Assembly (NCBI GenBank): GCA_017607445.1
Contig: JAEVHH010000003.1
Coordinates: forward strand, 744,001 to 808,000
Length of the DNA: 64,000 bases
From: Histoplasma ohiense
Lineage: Eukaryota; Ascomycota; Eurotiomycetes; Onygenales; Ajellomycetaceae
Reading direction: 5' to 3'
Notes under the pieces: generated by a model
Databases searched by the model: none
The model's input: the letters and a program-made list of their open reading frames with translations, nothing else
Told to the model about the DNA's origin: nothing
Position numbers and translations under genes: made by a program
In this document: piece after piece, positions 26,191 through 37,317 of the stretch
Layout of the letters: every line of letters starts with the position of its first letter
How positions within the stretch are numbered: position 1 is the stretch's first letter

Positions 26191-29100
26191 TCACCACCTC
26201 CGTCCATAAACAGAGCTCTCAGGTGTGGGCCGCCGACTCCCATTCTTACTCTGCATAACCGGTGGCGTCGCTCTTCGACCTTGCTGAGATGTGGACATAC
26301 CATAATCCAGCTGGTCGTCGTCATCTCTCGAATCCAGCAATCTCGTCCTTCCCGTAAGATCCAGCTTATCCTCATCGCCATTGTATATCATGCTAGCTTC
26401 ATGACTGAAGAGTGCCATCATGTCCTTCATGGTGAGTTTGGCCGCGGAGGCTTTGCCCTCAATCGTAGCGTTGGCGAGTTCGCGTTTGCGCTCTTGAAGG
26501 TCGACGATACGCTCTTCTACGGTGTTCTTTATAGTCAGTTTGTATATCTTCACGTCGACTGTTTGGTTAAGGCGATGGACACGGTCAATGGCTTGTTCTT
26601 CGACGAACTGTGGCGTTTGATTACATGTTAGCTCGGATTTTGACCTTGAAATTTCGAATAGAAAATAGTTTAAGAGGATGGGGAGGAGTGCTATACCGGA
26701 TTCCAGAACGGTTCCAAAATGACAACTCTGCTCGCAGCGGTTAGATTCAATCCGAGGGAACCAGCACGTAGACTGCAGAGAAGGACCCTAGTCTTCGGGG
26801 AATTGCGTAGTTTATCAAGACTGATTTCTCGCAAGTCGTTTCTCATCGCACCATCATAGCGTACATAACCAATTTTTGAATCCTTCAGGAAAGGTTCGAT
26901 TTTGTTCAGCATGGAGGTGAAGAAAGAGAAAACGATGAATTTGTAGTCGCCAGACTCTGCTTTTAGGATCTTCATAAGATATCTAATCTTTGTCGAAGCA
27001 AGATGCTCTGGAGTTTCTGGATCACTTTCATCGTCATCAGTCTCGTCCTCATCCTCGTCGGAATCGAGGTTGATAACTTCCGTTGCCTTGCCTGACCGTT
27101 TCCTGGTCCCATCGCCCTCATCTTCGTCAGTTTCGGAATCGTCAGAACCTAGCCAATCTCCGCCACCTTCAGCGTTTTCGTCATCAGTCCCACCAGCCTC
27201 CCCAAGATTTTCAACTCGTTGATGAGCTGGAACAAGCCATTCCCCGTCATCATCCTCATCGTCGCTATCGACAATAAGCCGCTGTTTCTGCAATCGAGCT
27301 CGACGGGCCTCAGAAATCCCAGTGGATGAATTTTTATCCGTGGATTTTTCTTGTTTCCTTTTCGCTTTGAGCTTTTCATCCTTCGTCCTTTTCTTCGCTT
27401 TCTTATCGCCTTTCTTGCGGGGGCTAACTACTTGAGTCTGTAGGTCAGCCTCGCATTCCGCGCATCTGCTAGCACCACTGATAGCTTCCTTAGAACTCAG
27501 CTCTGCCTGGCAAACGTCACACAGTTTAGTCACAACGCTTAGCCCACCCATAAGGTTAGCGATGTTATCGACATCTTCCTCCCCTTTAGGTGTTTTAGGC
27601 TGGCTGTTGCCTCCAAAATTATTCATCAATACATCTTTGTCCTGAGCAAGGTCACTCTTCACAAGATCGGGATGGTTGCACGCCTGGCGGAGACGAAGCA
27701 GGAGAACCAGGGCACTTGCATAGTTTATATTGTCATCGCCAATCATTCGCTCCAGGGTCTTATCAGTCCGCTGTTCTAGACGTTTGTAAAACGCTCGTTC
27801 CGCAGGGGTAAAATCCGCTTCGATTTTCAGCACCTCGCGATTGGTGATTCTAAATCCGGGTGACGATTCCTTGTTTTCTCCTTTATTACCAGCGTTTCCC
27901 TGACCCAATGCGCCATCCAACTTCAAGACATCTTTCGTTCGACGCTTCATAAAGGCTTTAAGGTAGACTTGTAATCTGCGGATAGCTAATCCGCCCCTCC
28001 CATTGTTTAGTGGTTTGGTAATCTGCTCCCGCCATGCAGCAAGATCGTTGTATGGTTTTATGCGAAGGAAATTGATCAAGCTCTGTAGCTCATCGAGATT
28101 ATTCTGCATCGGCGTACCAGTGAGACACCACCTATATTCAGACTTCAGTGCGCAGGCAGCCTGGGTTGCTTTAGCATTGCGATTTTTGATGGTGTGGGCT
28201 TCATCAAGAATGATTCTGTACCAATGGTTGGCGAAACATCCTGTAGGTTTCTTTTCGGAGGCTGCATGCTCGGAACTAAGGGTGCCATAAGTAGTAATCA
28301 CAACATCGAATTGAGATAGGGTATTTGCATGTTTGGTTCGCTGTGTTCCATGGTATATGCAGACACGCAGCCGGTGCGAAGTTTCAACCTTGCTTCCGAT
28401 TTCAGATTCCCATTGTTTAATGAGAGCAAGAGGTGCAACCACAAGAGTCCCTTTCCCAACTTCAGGCGGTATATCCTTTTGCTTTTTTCCTTTGTCCTCA
28501 GCAGTCGTTTCCTTTTCCTTTGGGTGACGAGGGTTCGTAAGCATCAGTGCAATTGTCTGAATAGTTTTGCCCAGGCCCATATCGTCAGCCAGAATTCCAC
28601 CTTTAGGAATTACACCTCGTGTCTTTTTCACCCCAGACTCCTTGTCTCTCATCCATTCAACGCCTTCCCGCTGATGAGGAAGGAGTTTGATCTTCAATCC
28701 CTCAACGGTGCCATCATCTTCTTCCTCCTCCTCTTCTTCCTCCTCATCTCCAGCGTCCCCACCAACATCAACTTTCTGAAGCTTGCTAGCCAACTCATTG
28801 ACCTCGTCCTCTATTTTCTTTCGACGCTGTCTCGTCCGAGGTTTATCATCATCATCCTCAAAAGCTCCCTCCAACAAAGCCTTGATATTCTCCGTTGCCT
28901 TCGCTGCATCAACATAGCTAAACGTGTCCATAGTGCCCAAAAATTCTTCTTCATGATGTTGGCCGTTTATTGCTGTGCCAGTAAGGTCGATGAAATTCTG
29001 CAGGTTGCTTGAGGCTTTTGACATCTTTGGCTTTGTTTGAGAAGCGAATAATGGGATGGGAGCCGGTTGCGTCGTTCTGTTGACATTTGACGGCCTAACT

Positions 29101-29432
29101 ATCTTGTATGCGCTGTCGTTGTCTAATAGCCCCGGTCTAAAATTGTTATAGCCGGATGGCTTTACAGGTTGCAAGGGGTCGAACCTTGTATATCCCTGAC
29201 CCAGGAAAGACGCACTGCTTCCATTCTTTAGAGCAGCGGTTGGCGGTTGATGATGTTCTGGGCGTGGTTTGTTGGCCTTTGGAATGATGAACGGGTTGCC
29301 CTTGCTCTGATGCAATGGGCCTAGAGAAGCTGGTTGCCCAATTCCTGGTTGTGAGGATTGTCTATTCTGGGATTTGTCATTCTTCCCTGTTGGAGGCTGG
29401 GACGTCTGCGGAGGCTCTCGTTCCTTCACCAT
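26191..29432 (-). CDS. SNF2-family ATPase, Rad5/Uls1 (Rrp1/Rrp2)-like
   Basis: Exons 29432-26697 and 26607-26191 (intron 89 nt) give 1050 aa. The SNF2 ATPase is complete: motif I DDMGLGKT (about 284-291), DEAH in RIILDEAH (about 410), TGTPMQNN, and in the second lobe YDGAM.., SLRAGSLGLNLTAASRV and the last motif DRVHRLNQ, which is encoded in exon 2. A small cysteine cluster (CDVC ... CAEC) lies between the lobes at the position where Rad5/Rad16/Uls1 proteins carry a RING; it has only four cysteines. A long acidic and Lys-rich insert follows. Two SUMO-interaction-like motifs (FIDLTG near 147, VINLDSDEDED near 800) favour a Uls1/Rrp type. It probably remodels or removes proteins from DNA in the nucleus. 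It is not clear whether the reduced cysteine cluster is a working E3 module. Confidence 0.88.
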
Positions 29433-30379
29433 TGTACCAGATTCCTAAATCCCAGATCCTACTTGCGCTTAGATCTTCTGGCGATAAGGGCCCATCAATT
29501 CTCACTTATCCCGCCAATATTCTATGTTGGCTGTAAAGTAATACCCTTCAACAAAATGAATTCCAACGGGTTTGATCGGTCGCCTGGGTTGTATCGGAAA
29601 ATATTTTCCTGGAACCAGACAAAAAGGTCTATTAGTCTCTTATATTCATCGAAGATAAGCAAGCGCATATCTCCCTTGAGTCTGCGATCTGCTAGTGGAA
29701 AGTGTCTATCCAGAGGACCCACCTGAAAAGCAGAGTAGGAACTGACAACAAACCCTACATGTCAAGCGTTTTCCGTAACATTCACCAGTTCCCAATGACA
29801 AACGACTTTCAATCCGTAAGTAGAATAAATAATGGAAGATCGAGGAAAACAGGTGCACGTTGACATCGTAGGTGTGTCGTCTCGCATCCCCTTAGTGTAT
29901 GAGGTCAGTGTTTGTCCTGTGGTGGCATGGCAACCAATGGGCTTAGTCATATGCCAAGCCGGGGCCGTTTGAGCTGTGTTCAATCCGGACCAATCAAATT
30001 GCAGGTAGATGGTGGAACGCCCAGCGGAAATATTGGCAACCTTCTGTGCTCGTGTGGATATTTCCCTCTAGAACGTTGAAGAATAATAGACTGCAGCTCG
30101 TGGTTACCAATTGTTAAGCGCCTCAGATTTACTTCTCTTTACTTTTGTTCTAAATGATTATCAAATTGCTTCGATGGCTGCTCGTCATACGTCAGCCCAT
30201 AGACAATCGCTTGCCTCTACCATGCCATTATGAGGAAGAACCCACTACAATCCCTATCGAATGCATTTATCCCTCTAGTTCGCCAGAATGCAAGCTCTGA
30301 GGCCAAATATCCGTCCCGGAGAATAAAATGAACAATAATAACAGCACTTACCCCTGCCCATTCATTTTAACTTCATGCA
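29433..30379. other. Intergenic, SNF2 promoter and sirtuin 3' region
   Basis: No gene is supported. Short minus-strand frames at 29522-29722 and 29762-29983 lack a recognisable product. The interval should contain the SNF2 gene promoter (right of 29432) and the sirtuin 3' UTR. Confidence 0.5.
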
Positions 30380-31524
30380 TTAAACATCCCCAATAACATC
30401 CCTCAAAAGCTCCGGCACAACTACGCTTGCATCCCCTTGGAAAAACCAGTCCCCAGGCAACATCCCCCCTGGAGGTATGTCCGCGATATCCATATTAACA
30501 ACCGCCACACGTGCCCCCTTATCCCGTGCGTCCTCCACATACCCCGCGGCAGGGAAAACCTGCGCCGTGGTCCCGATGACAAGGATAAGATCAATCCTAT
30601 CCGCATCGTCAATCCACTTCTGAACAGCATCTACTGTCTTAAGAGGGATCGCCTCGCCAAACCATACCACGCCCGGCCGGAGGATGTTTTCCTTGCATAG
30701 AGGGCATTGGGGCAGATCCGCTGATGCGATGTGCGGGATGGGTACGTTTGCGTTGGAGATATCGAGTTCTACACCATCCTCCCCTTGTGTTGCTGTTGTT
30801 GTTCCTGCAGGAGAAGCGTGCGGCTCACTTTTCCATTGCATAGCAGCGGAGAGAGACTTAGCGGCCTCTTCACCTGTCTTGTCGTTCGCAGAGGGCACTG
30901 GTTCGGGGCCAGCTTTGGGAATACCAAGGGCTGGCACGATGGGATCGTTGTAGTCCTGCGTAACGTAAGTGCAGAAGGGAGAGGCACACTTTACGTCAAA
31001 GAGCGAGCCATGGAGAAGGTGGAGCTGAGATTCCGGATGGCGGGCTTGCGAGGAAAGGCCTGCAGAAATTGAAATTGGGGCCACCGTCAGAATTCACATC
31101 ACTCTAACTTGGATCATATCTTGTGCGCAATGTATGCTATGTCGCTTTGAAAGAAAAATAACCCCCTACTGGTCGTACCATCTATATTCTGGGTTAAGGT
31201 AATGAAGTGCGGGTTCTTTCTTGCCAGCTCCGCGAGGGCGAAATGCGCTCTATTCGGGTTCGCTTTCAGAGCCATATGCCGTCTATAGCTGTAAAATTGC
31301 CAAACAAAGCCTGGATTCGCCTCGAAAGCCTCTGGGGTCGCGAGAGATGTCGCAGGATACGACCGCCATACGCCCCCGGCGCCGCGGAATGTTGGGAGCC
31401 CTGATGCCGCCGATAGGCCGGCTCCAAGAAGTGCCATCACATTTTTAGAGCTTTGAAGGTACTCCGAAAACGCTCGTCTCTCGGGCTCTGACAGAATCGA
31501 GGGACGTATCGCGGATGATGTCAT
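30380..31524 (-). CDS. SIRT5-like (class III) NAD-dependent deacylase
   Basis: Exons 31524-31179 and 31059-30380 (intron 119 nt, splitting the Gly codon of TQNIDG) give 341 aa. Sirtuin motifs are in order: GAGLSAASGLPTFRG (NAD pocket), TQNIDG, LLHGSLF with the catalytic His, zinc cysteines CASPFC and CPLC, WFGE, VIGTTAQVFPAAG, and a final VVNMD. The segment WQFYSYRRHM matches the Y..R signature that reads succinyl/malonyl-lysine in SIRT5, so desuccinylation or demalonylation is more likely than plain deacetylation. About 85 residues separate the two cysteine pairs, with a Ser/Ala/Pro-rich insert. A mitochondrial location is typical of the family, but I see no strong presequence. Confidence 0.9.
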
Positions 31525-32145
31525 GGCCTGTTGGGACTTTTAGGATGTTCGAGGGGCGGAATGCTTGGTTTGGCGTGGAACACCTGCGCCTTTCCAAGGT
31601 TTAAACAGTCAGAGCTTCCGCCATTTAGACGTGACATTTAAATTTCCTTTGCTACAAAAGACTTAGCGAAGGCAGCGAATAAATAGGATATTTAACGAAC
31701 GAACGCGCTAAAACTTAAATAATTTACTTGAGATAAAGACGATTGATCCTCTGGGTCCACGTTATCTGGTTCCACTAACCTGCCCGATACGCTTCTCCTT
31801 TATCCAGGTGGTCGCTAACGGCGAAAGCTTGAAGCCTTTGAGAATTTGGGCTTTTACACCTGTTTCACATGTAATCCATTGCAAGAATTATGTATTCTAA
31901 CGCTTCGTACGATGGACGAAGAGATATTTCTATCAATTACTGTTGAAGTATATACATACAAGTATACAGCAGGCGCAAGCCTACCAATTCACCTATATTC
32001 CGCCATTTCCATAGTTACACAAGCTTGATGTAAACTCTCATTACGTTTAATTGATAAAAATGAAAAAAAAAGGAGGGGGGGGGGAAGGGGAGAAGAAAGA
32101 AAATACAGTGAAATAAAATAAAAAATGAAGAATATGAAACCGACA
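31525..32145. other. Intergenic, sirtuin promoter and 3' region of the FMN protein
   Basis: AT-rich, no supportable gene. An A-rich then G-rich stretch lies at 32060-32090, just past the stop of the minus-strand gene at 32146. Confidence 0.5.
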
Positions 32146-33050
32146 TTAATGTTGCTCTACTTTTGGCAACCCGGCCACCGCCGCGCCGTGAGCATACGTC
32201 TTATTCCTCTCGTTAACCCTGTCAATAAACCCCCTGATATGCTCCGGTACCTCTTTAACCTCATTCTCCGGCGCGGGAATCGGTTCCCCCATTACCTGCC
32301 AAACAGGTACCACCCCCGTCCACACCTTGCTCGTAAGCTCTTTATTCTCGCGGTCGTACCTCTCGTCCGACACGCTACCATCCCTAATCTTCCCACTGCC
32401 ATCCACAATCCTCACACGCAGTATCGTTGTCGACGCCATCTCTACTTTATTGGGTGGCACGCGGGTATGATCGTAACGATCCTCCACGACACCGTTGGTG
32501 ACTAGCTTCATGGCCCAGCGCTTTTCTGCCTCGTCCATCACAACCGTCGCGTACCCATGCAGTATGGCCGAACGGTAGTTGTAGCTGTGCGAGTTCGGAG
32601 TGAGGGAAAGGATGAAGCCGTCGACGTGGGCGGCGGAGATGGAGACCGGCAGCCCCTGGCTCTGGGCTTCGCCTTCGCCGTTGGTAACTCGAGCAAGGTT
32701 CATGATCCGCGAACTGACATACCCATGCAGATAGCAGTCTAGGGGCTCATTTATGTCCGCGGACGGATACTCGAATGAGCCCATCTGGCCAATCATGGGG
32801 AGAATCGCGGGGAACGGATCATCAGGGCCTGCGGGGAAGGAGACATGCAGGACGGCGCACTCATTGACGATGGAGTGAATTTTCCCCAGCTCGTAGGTTC
32901 CTGTGTTTACCGTATTAACCAATAGCCATTGGGGAGTAAAAGGGCATTTATAGGTACATTTAGGAGCTATATGGAGGGAGACCTACCCCGGTGTTTGTAC
33001 CGGTTCAGGGTGCTCCTGGGGTACTTTGGGTAGACTAGTGACTTCCCCAT
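32146..33050 (-). CDS. FMN-binding split-barrel (pyridoxamine 5'-phosphate oxidase-like) protein
   Basis: Exon 1 (33050-32987) encodes MGKSLVYPKYPRSTLNRYKHR. It joins across an 86-nt intron to exon 2 (32900-32146), giving RGTYELGKIHSIV.. and 272 aa in total. The pattern of a short KHRGTYELG start, then HVSFPAG, DCYLHGYVSSRIMNL, a VDGFILS strand and EKRWAMKLVTNGVVEDRYDHTRVPP, is that of the Pyridox_oxase_2/NimA-like family, which binds flavin nucleotides. Fungal members are mostly uncharacterised; related bacterial proteins reduce nitroimidazoles. No signal peptide is seen, so it is probably cytosolic. The ATG of exon 1 is preferred because exon 2 lacks a good start and the join restores the family's conserved N-terminus. 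Confidence 0.87.
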
Positions 33051-33919
33051 TGTCTCGATTGATCGATCACACAGGTTCCTTAGTGCGCAGTGTTGCTCAC
33101 GATGTGGTATAAGATGTCCAAGTACGCATATGAAAGATGAGAGTTGGAAGGATAAACCTTCTCACGGAGAAGGGTTATCGGCGGCTAAAAGACCTATCAA
33201 AGCTCATGTGGATACTGAGTATAAGATGGAAATGAATCACAGAAAAACCAGGAACGGAGGAAAACCAAGGAGAATCCCTTCTTAAATGTGTATGCTCCTC
33301 TGTATTTCACTCGCCCGAACACATTCTTCAGGTCGGAGGGGTGAGTAAGTCCGGGATGCGATTCGATAACTGTCACCGGTGATATCCCCACCATTAACTA
33401 TCACTACTAGTACCTAGGCATGCCGTATTGCAAACTGTTGATCTCTCGGCCGGGGCAGAACAGCAGAACGCGATGGCCTGAAGCCTTAGCTGCGCCCTCC
33501 CGCTACTAGTAGTCATTGCCAGTCCAACCTCGATGGGAAAACTACAAGGACGAAGTTTCGAGTGCGCGGGAGATCGGTTGTCGGCCTACACAGCCTATCA
33601 GAGTCGTATTCGGCGGTATGTCGAGAGCCAATTTCTAAGCATGGAAAATAACTAAGTTAGTTAGCGGGAGGATGCAGCATGATTCAGTGGTGGAAGGGAT
33701 TGCTCATTGAGAACCACCAGTTCACCTGTGTTCATTGCTGTTTTTATAATTAAAGGGAAACTCTTCTTATCAATGTTTGCACTTGTGGCATACGTATTTC
33801 TCTCTTTTCACTTATCTGTTTAAATCTAGCTGATTCTAAAGATGATGGATACACTATTACGACAGAAACGTATATTTTGCTGTATTTATTCTCTCCCTTC
33901 TTTCTGATCCTGTGTCCAT
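33051..33919. other. Intergenic region
   Basis: Upstream sequence of the split-barrel gene and the 3' side of the candidate gene at 33920. I see no coding sequence. Confidence 0.5.
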
Positions 33920-34573
33920 TTATGTTCCGGTTGGTTGCTTTCCAGCAGCACTAGCTCTTTCCAGCGCCTGCACCTGTAGGAGCTGGTTATATTCCTGCTC
34001 CGCGCTGTCCTTCTCCAACTGCTTCTGCATGATGCTCCATGAAGTATTCATTCTGGCAGCCTGGATCCTTGCCATCTTCCTTGCTTCGGCTTCCTTGCGC
34101 GCAGGTGTCTGATTGAGTGCAGGGAACTTGGCTTTCTTCACCAATTAATCGCGCGCCTTCAGTCCTTCGACGGTTGTTTTCCTGGTGCATCTCCACGGAT
34201 GTTCTAATGGTCCCGTCATTGAAGAGGTGTGCAACGATAGGCCCTCCGGGGGCCCCATTAAATTGAACGGTAATTGAATTGCGAACTTCTTCTAGATCGG
34301 TGTGTGGTGGATGCTCTAGCGTACCCCTGCATATAACTATGAATATTTGCTCGAAATTTGGGGCATTTTGTTCTGCTTTACCGAATGATTTTAAGCTCGG
34401 TAAAGGGGAATGTGATCTGTGCGACTGTCAGTTTTCTTTACGAACATAGAATTGACTCATCGTACATGAGGGTTCTTTCCATCTGCGGTTAGTTGGACAA
34501 GATTCCTAAACAAAGGTGAGGCGGTTTTTAGTAGCTCTCGTGTGGTACTGGAAATTCTGCTAGCAGTCGACAT
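33920..34573 (-). CDS. Candidate small multi-exon gene, unknown function
   Basis: No single long frame exists here, but four exons can be joined: 34573-34466 (MSTASRISSTTREL.., 36 codons), 34416-34382, 34326-34197 and 34126-33920. With introns of 49, 55 and 70 nt all having GT..AG ends, this gives 159 aa with the total divisible by three. The middle reads TELKIIRGTLEHPPHTDLEE and then a sequence rich in short beta-like segments. The end is a Lys/Glu/Gln amphipathic helix. The last intron is the weakest part: the exon-3 frame also continues open to 33987, so a frameshift or an alternative splice is possible. I do not recognise the family. Confidence that something here is or was coding is moderate. 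Confidence 0.45.
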
Positions 34574-35055
34574 AACGAATATGGTTGGGAAGAAAGTTTT
34601 CGGACATTATCAAGAGGGAGCGAAATACACCTTTTTATAACGAGCTGAACCAACAACTCAGTTACGTCCCGCTACGTTTTAGGGAAAGAGTTTCGTCCGT
34701 CCTACACTGCAAAGTAGACTACATTGAAAAGAGGAAGGAAGAAGGGTGTATCGCCAGACATTCCTAGAATAGGCAGTGTCTCGGGAGAACAGCATTCAGC
34801 GTAAAGGACAATGCTCTTCGTGCCGAGCAACGCAACTGGGTGAAAGGCCATTGTGAAAGTGCAGTGAACCGCAGCATGGTGACGAGAATATCCTCGACAG
34901 AGTGCATCGAGGGTCTCAAGATAGGTAAACTGATAATGGTAGTGGATATTTATATTGCCAATCACGTGCGAGGGACCTATTCCAAGGTTACGAGTGCTGA
35001 CACAATAATGGTTGAAAATGATACTGTCAACCCAACGTCATCAAGACGGCAAGAG
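34574..35055. other. Divergent intergenic region
   Basis: Lies between the candidate minus-strand gene and the SRPK-like kinase. The kinase frame is open from 34840, so an earlier start cannot be excluded, but the extra ~70 residues look non-conserved. Confidence 0.5.
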
Positions 35056-36589
35056 ATGGTTGCCTTAAAGGCGCGCTCTCTATCCCCCCTCCCGCTGTCC
35101 TTGGTTGTCCGGCGGTGCTGGGTTCGATTGCAAGTGCCTCTGCTCCGCCGATGGACTTTTAGTATGGCCAAGGTTCAAGCAATTGAAGAAGAGACTCTCC
35201 CATTCTACCATCAAAAGCATTACTACCCCGTCAAAATCGGGCAGGTTTTTAATAGTCGATATCGAGTAATTGCGAAACTTGGTTATGGAGCTTACTCTAC
35301 TGTTTGGCTGGCGTGGGATGACAGGTTTGGCTTTCTGCCAATGATCTATTCAAGGTTGTCGCTGACTACCAAGCACAGTGCGAAAGAATATACCTCACTG
35401 AAAGTCTCTATACAGCTTGAAGATAATGCCCAGATCTCTCCCATACTTAATGAAGTCAGCATGCTCCAACGCTTACAGTCGTTCGCCGATAAGGATCACC
35501 CTGGCCTGGACTTTACGCGCCTTTCATATGACATCTTTCAGCTTGGTAGTCCGTCTGGTTGCCATTACTGCATCGCGTCTAAACCTCAAGGGAACAGTGT
35601 TCGCACATTGCAGGAGACATTTCCGAACAGGAGGTTACCGAAACTCCTGGTGAAATCCTTAATACACCGTCTGTATTTCTCAGTGAATTGGCTCCATGCA
35701 ACCTGCGGCGTTGCACATACTGGTACGCCGTGGAACGTATACTTATCGTGGTGAACTTTGGTTGGGCTGCATACTCACGACGTATTAATAGACATCTTAC
35801 CCCAGAACGTGTTGATGCAAATTGAAGATGACACCAGCCTTAAAGATATTGAGGACCAGGAGTCCCGAGACCCAAGTGTTCCAATTACCAGAAATAATGG
35901 GGATGTGACTACTATTGTCTATAGGTCTCGACCTACCATGCTAGAACTCTCCGGTCACCCTATTCTTACAGATTTCGGTCAAATGCGATTGGTCGAAGGA
36001 TGCAAAAATCAGGATTGGTGGATGCCGGATCTATATCGCGCCCCAGAAGTACTATTGCAGCTCCCCTGGGGTTTCCCAGTTGATATATGGTCGATTGGTG
36101 TCATGGTAAGTAGCGCATAGTCTGGCTCAAGCGCAATGTTCACTGAGGCTCTTGGAATAGACATTGGAGCTCCTCGAGGGAAAAAACCTCTTTGATCCAA
36201 TAGATCATGTCCATTGTCAGTATGTACTCCCATTGGCTTTGGCACAATACATTGGATATCTCGGACCCCCCCCACTGGATATCGTCCGGCAGAGTCCACT
36301 TTTCGAAACCTACTTTGATGCAGATGGTAAGCCCTGACTGACTTGGTTCTCCTTCCTAACGTGAACCTGTTGCTCACCAAAAGGGATGATAGGGAATTGG
36401 ATATCCGATCTCCCAATACCAGAGACCTCTTTAGAGAGCTTTGTCACGACGATCCCACCAGGAGAAGAGAAAGACCAATTTCTCCGCTTCATTCGAAAAA
36501 TTTTGACGTGGGATCAAGAGGCGAGAGCAACCTCGAACGAAATCATACTGGACGAATGGCTTACGAGGCCAGTTGAAGCAATGCTATAG
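35056..36589 (+). CDS. SRPK-like protein kinase with altered catalytic loop
   Basis: Five exons (35056-35324, 35379-35722, 35792-36105, 36161-36326, 36384-36589) join in frame to 432 aa. It looks disrupted if the introns are missed: one intron reads through and the next would bring a TGA. The order of motifs is that of SRPK-like kinases, which are expanded in filamentous fungi: YHQKHYYPVKIGQVFNSRY, glycine loop LGYGAYSTVW (75-84), Lys98 in YTSLKV, catalytic loop HTDILPQN with Asp205 and Asn210, DFG at 265-267, then YRAPEVLL and DIWSIGVM. The usual lysine of HTDIKPxN is leucine (207). The N-terminal ~36 residues are basic and hydrophobic. True SRPKs phosphorylate SR splicing factors; for this divergent copy the substrate is unknown. 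An alternative start is the ATG at 35164. Confidence 0.85.
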
Positions 36590-37317
36590 CTCTGAGAGAA
36601 TCGGGAATAGACACCTCAGAGATGGACAAACCGAGTGCTGGCGGTTATTATAGCCCTCCCGGTCCCAGAGCCAAGAGCATTTACCACTTGTTAAGTTGGA
36701 CGGCGGCAACGATTGTTGCGGGAGAGGGTCACTGCATATGTACTTCTACATGACACCTTCTTGTTGACAGATCTGGCTGGGATCGGAACTTGCCAACCCA
36801 CTGGTATTGACCTTGTGTCTTTCGTTGTCATAGTAGAAAGTGCTCATGTTACAAGTTCGATCATTGCTCCATTGCTCATTTCACGGCCGCTTTCGGCGAT
36901 GGTAAGAGTATGGAGAGTTTGTTCCAAATTTAATAGGAAATATTGCGGTTACCATTCTTCGTAAAGAAACTGACTCTACTGATATAACTCTTGAATACAA
37001 CCAAAGGTACAGAGTGGATTGAAAAATATCTAGGGACCAAGGTGAGGAATATAGGGAAATACGGGCTGATCGCCGTTCCTTTCGCCTTTTATTTTCCTAA
37101 ACGGCGCAGCAACTCCAACGAACAGCATGGAAACATAAACACGAATTTTCAACACCCAATTAGGATCATCAAATGTACCGGGCAGCCTGGCAGATAATCT
37201 CACTTGGTACGAATACTTACCACGAATGCTCATGCTTATTGGAAGGATGTGCACAAGTGAAGAGTGATAGAATCCCAGTGCCATTCAAGAACTGCGAAAT
37301 GACCCCCTGGAATGATG
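36590..37317. other. Convergent 3' region, no gene seen
   Basis: The SRPK-like gene and the GNAT gene converge here. Frames at 36713-36964 and 36991-37197 have no family features. Confidence 0.5.

Noticed and set aside
28329..29012. 227-codon plus-strand frame opposite the SNF2 gene
   Set aside because: Antisense to the ATPase coding region; hydrophobic Phe/Leu runs are complements of Lys/Glu codons.
35756..35790. Premature stops in the SRPK-like kinase suggesting a pseudogene
   Set aside because: The stops fall inside a 69-nt intron (35723-35791) whose removal restores the HTD..N catalytic loop.
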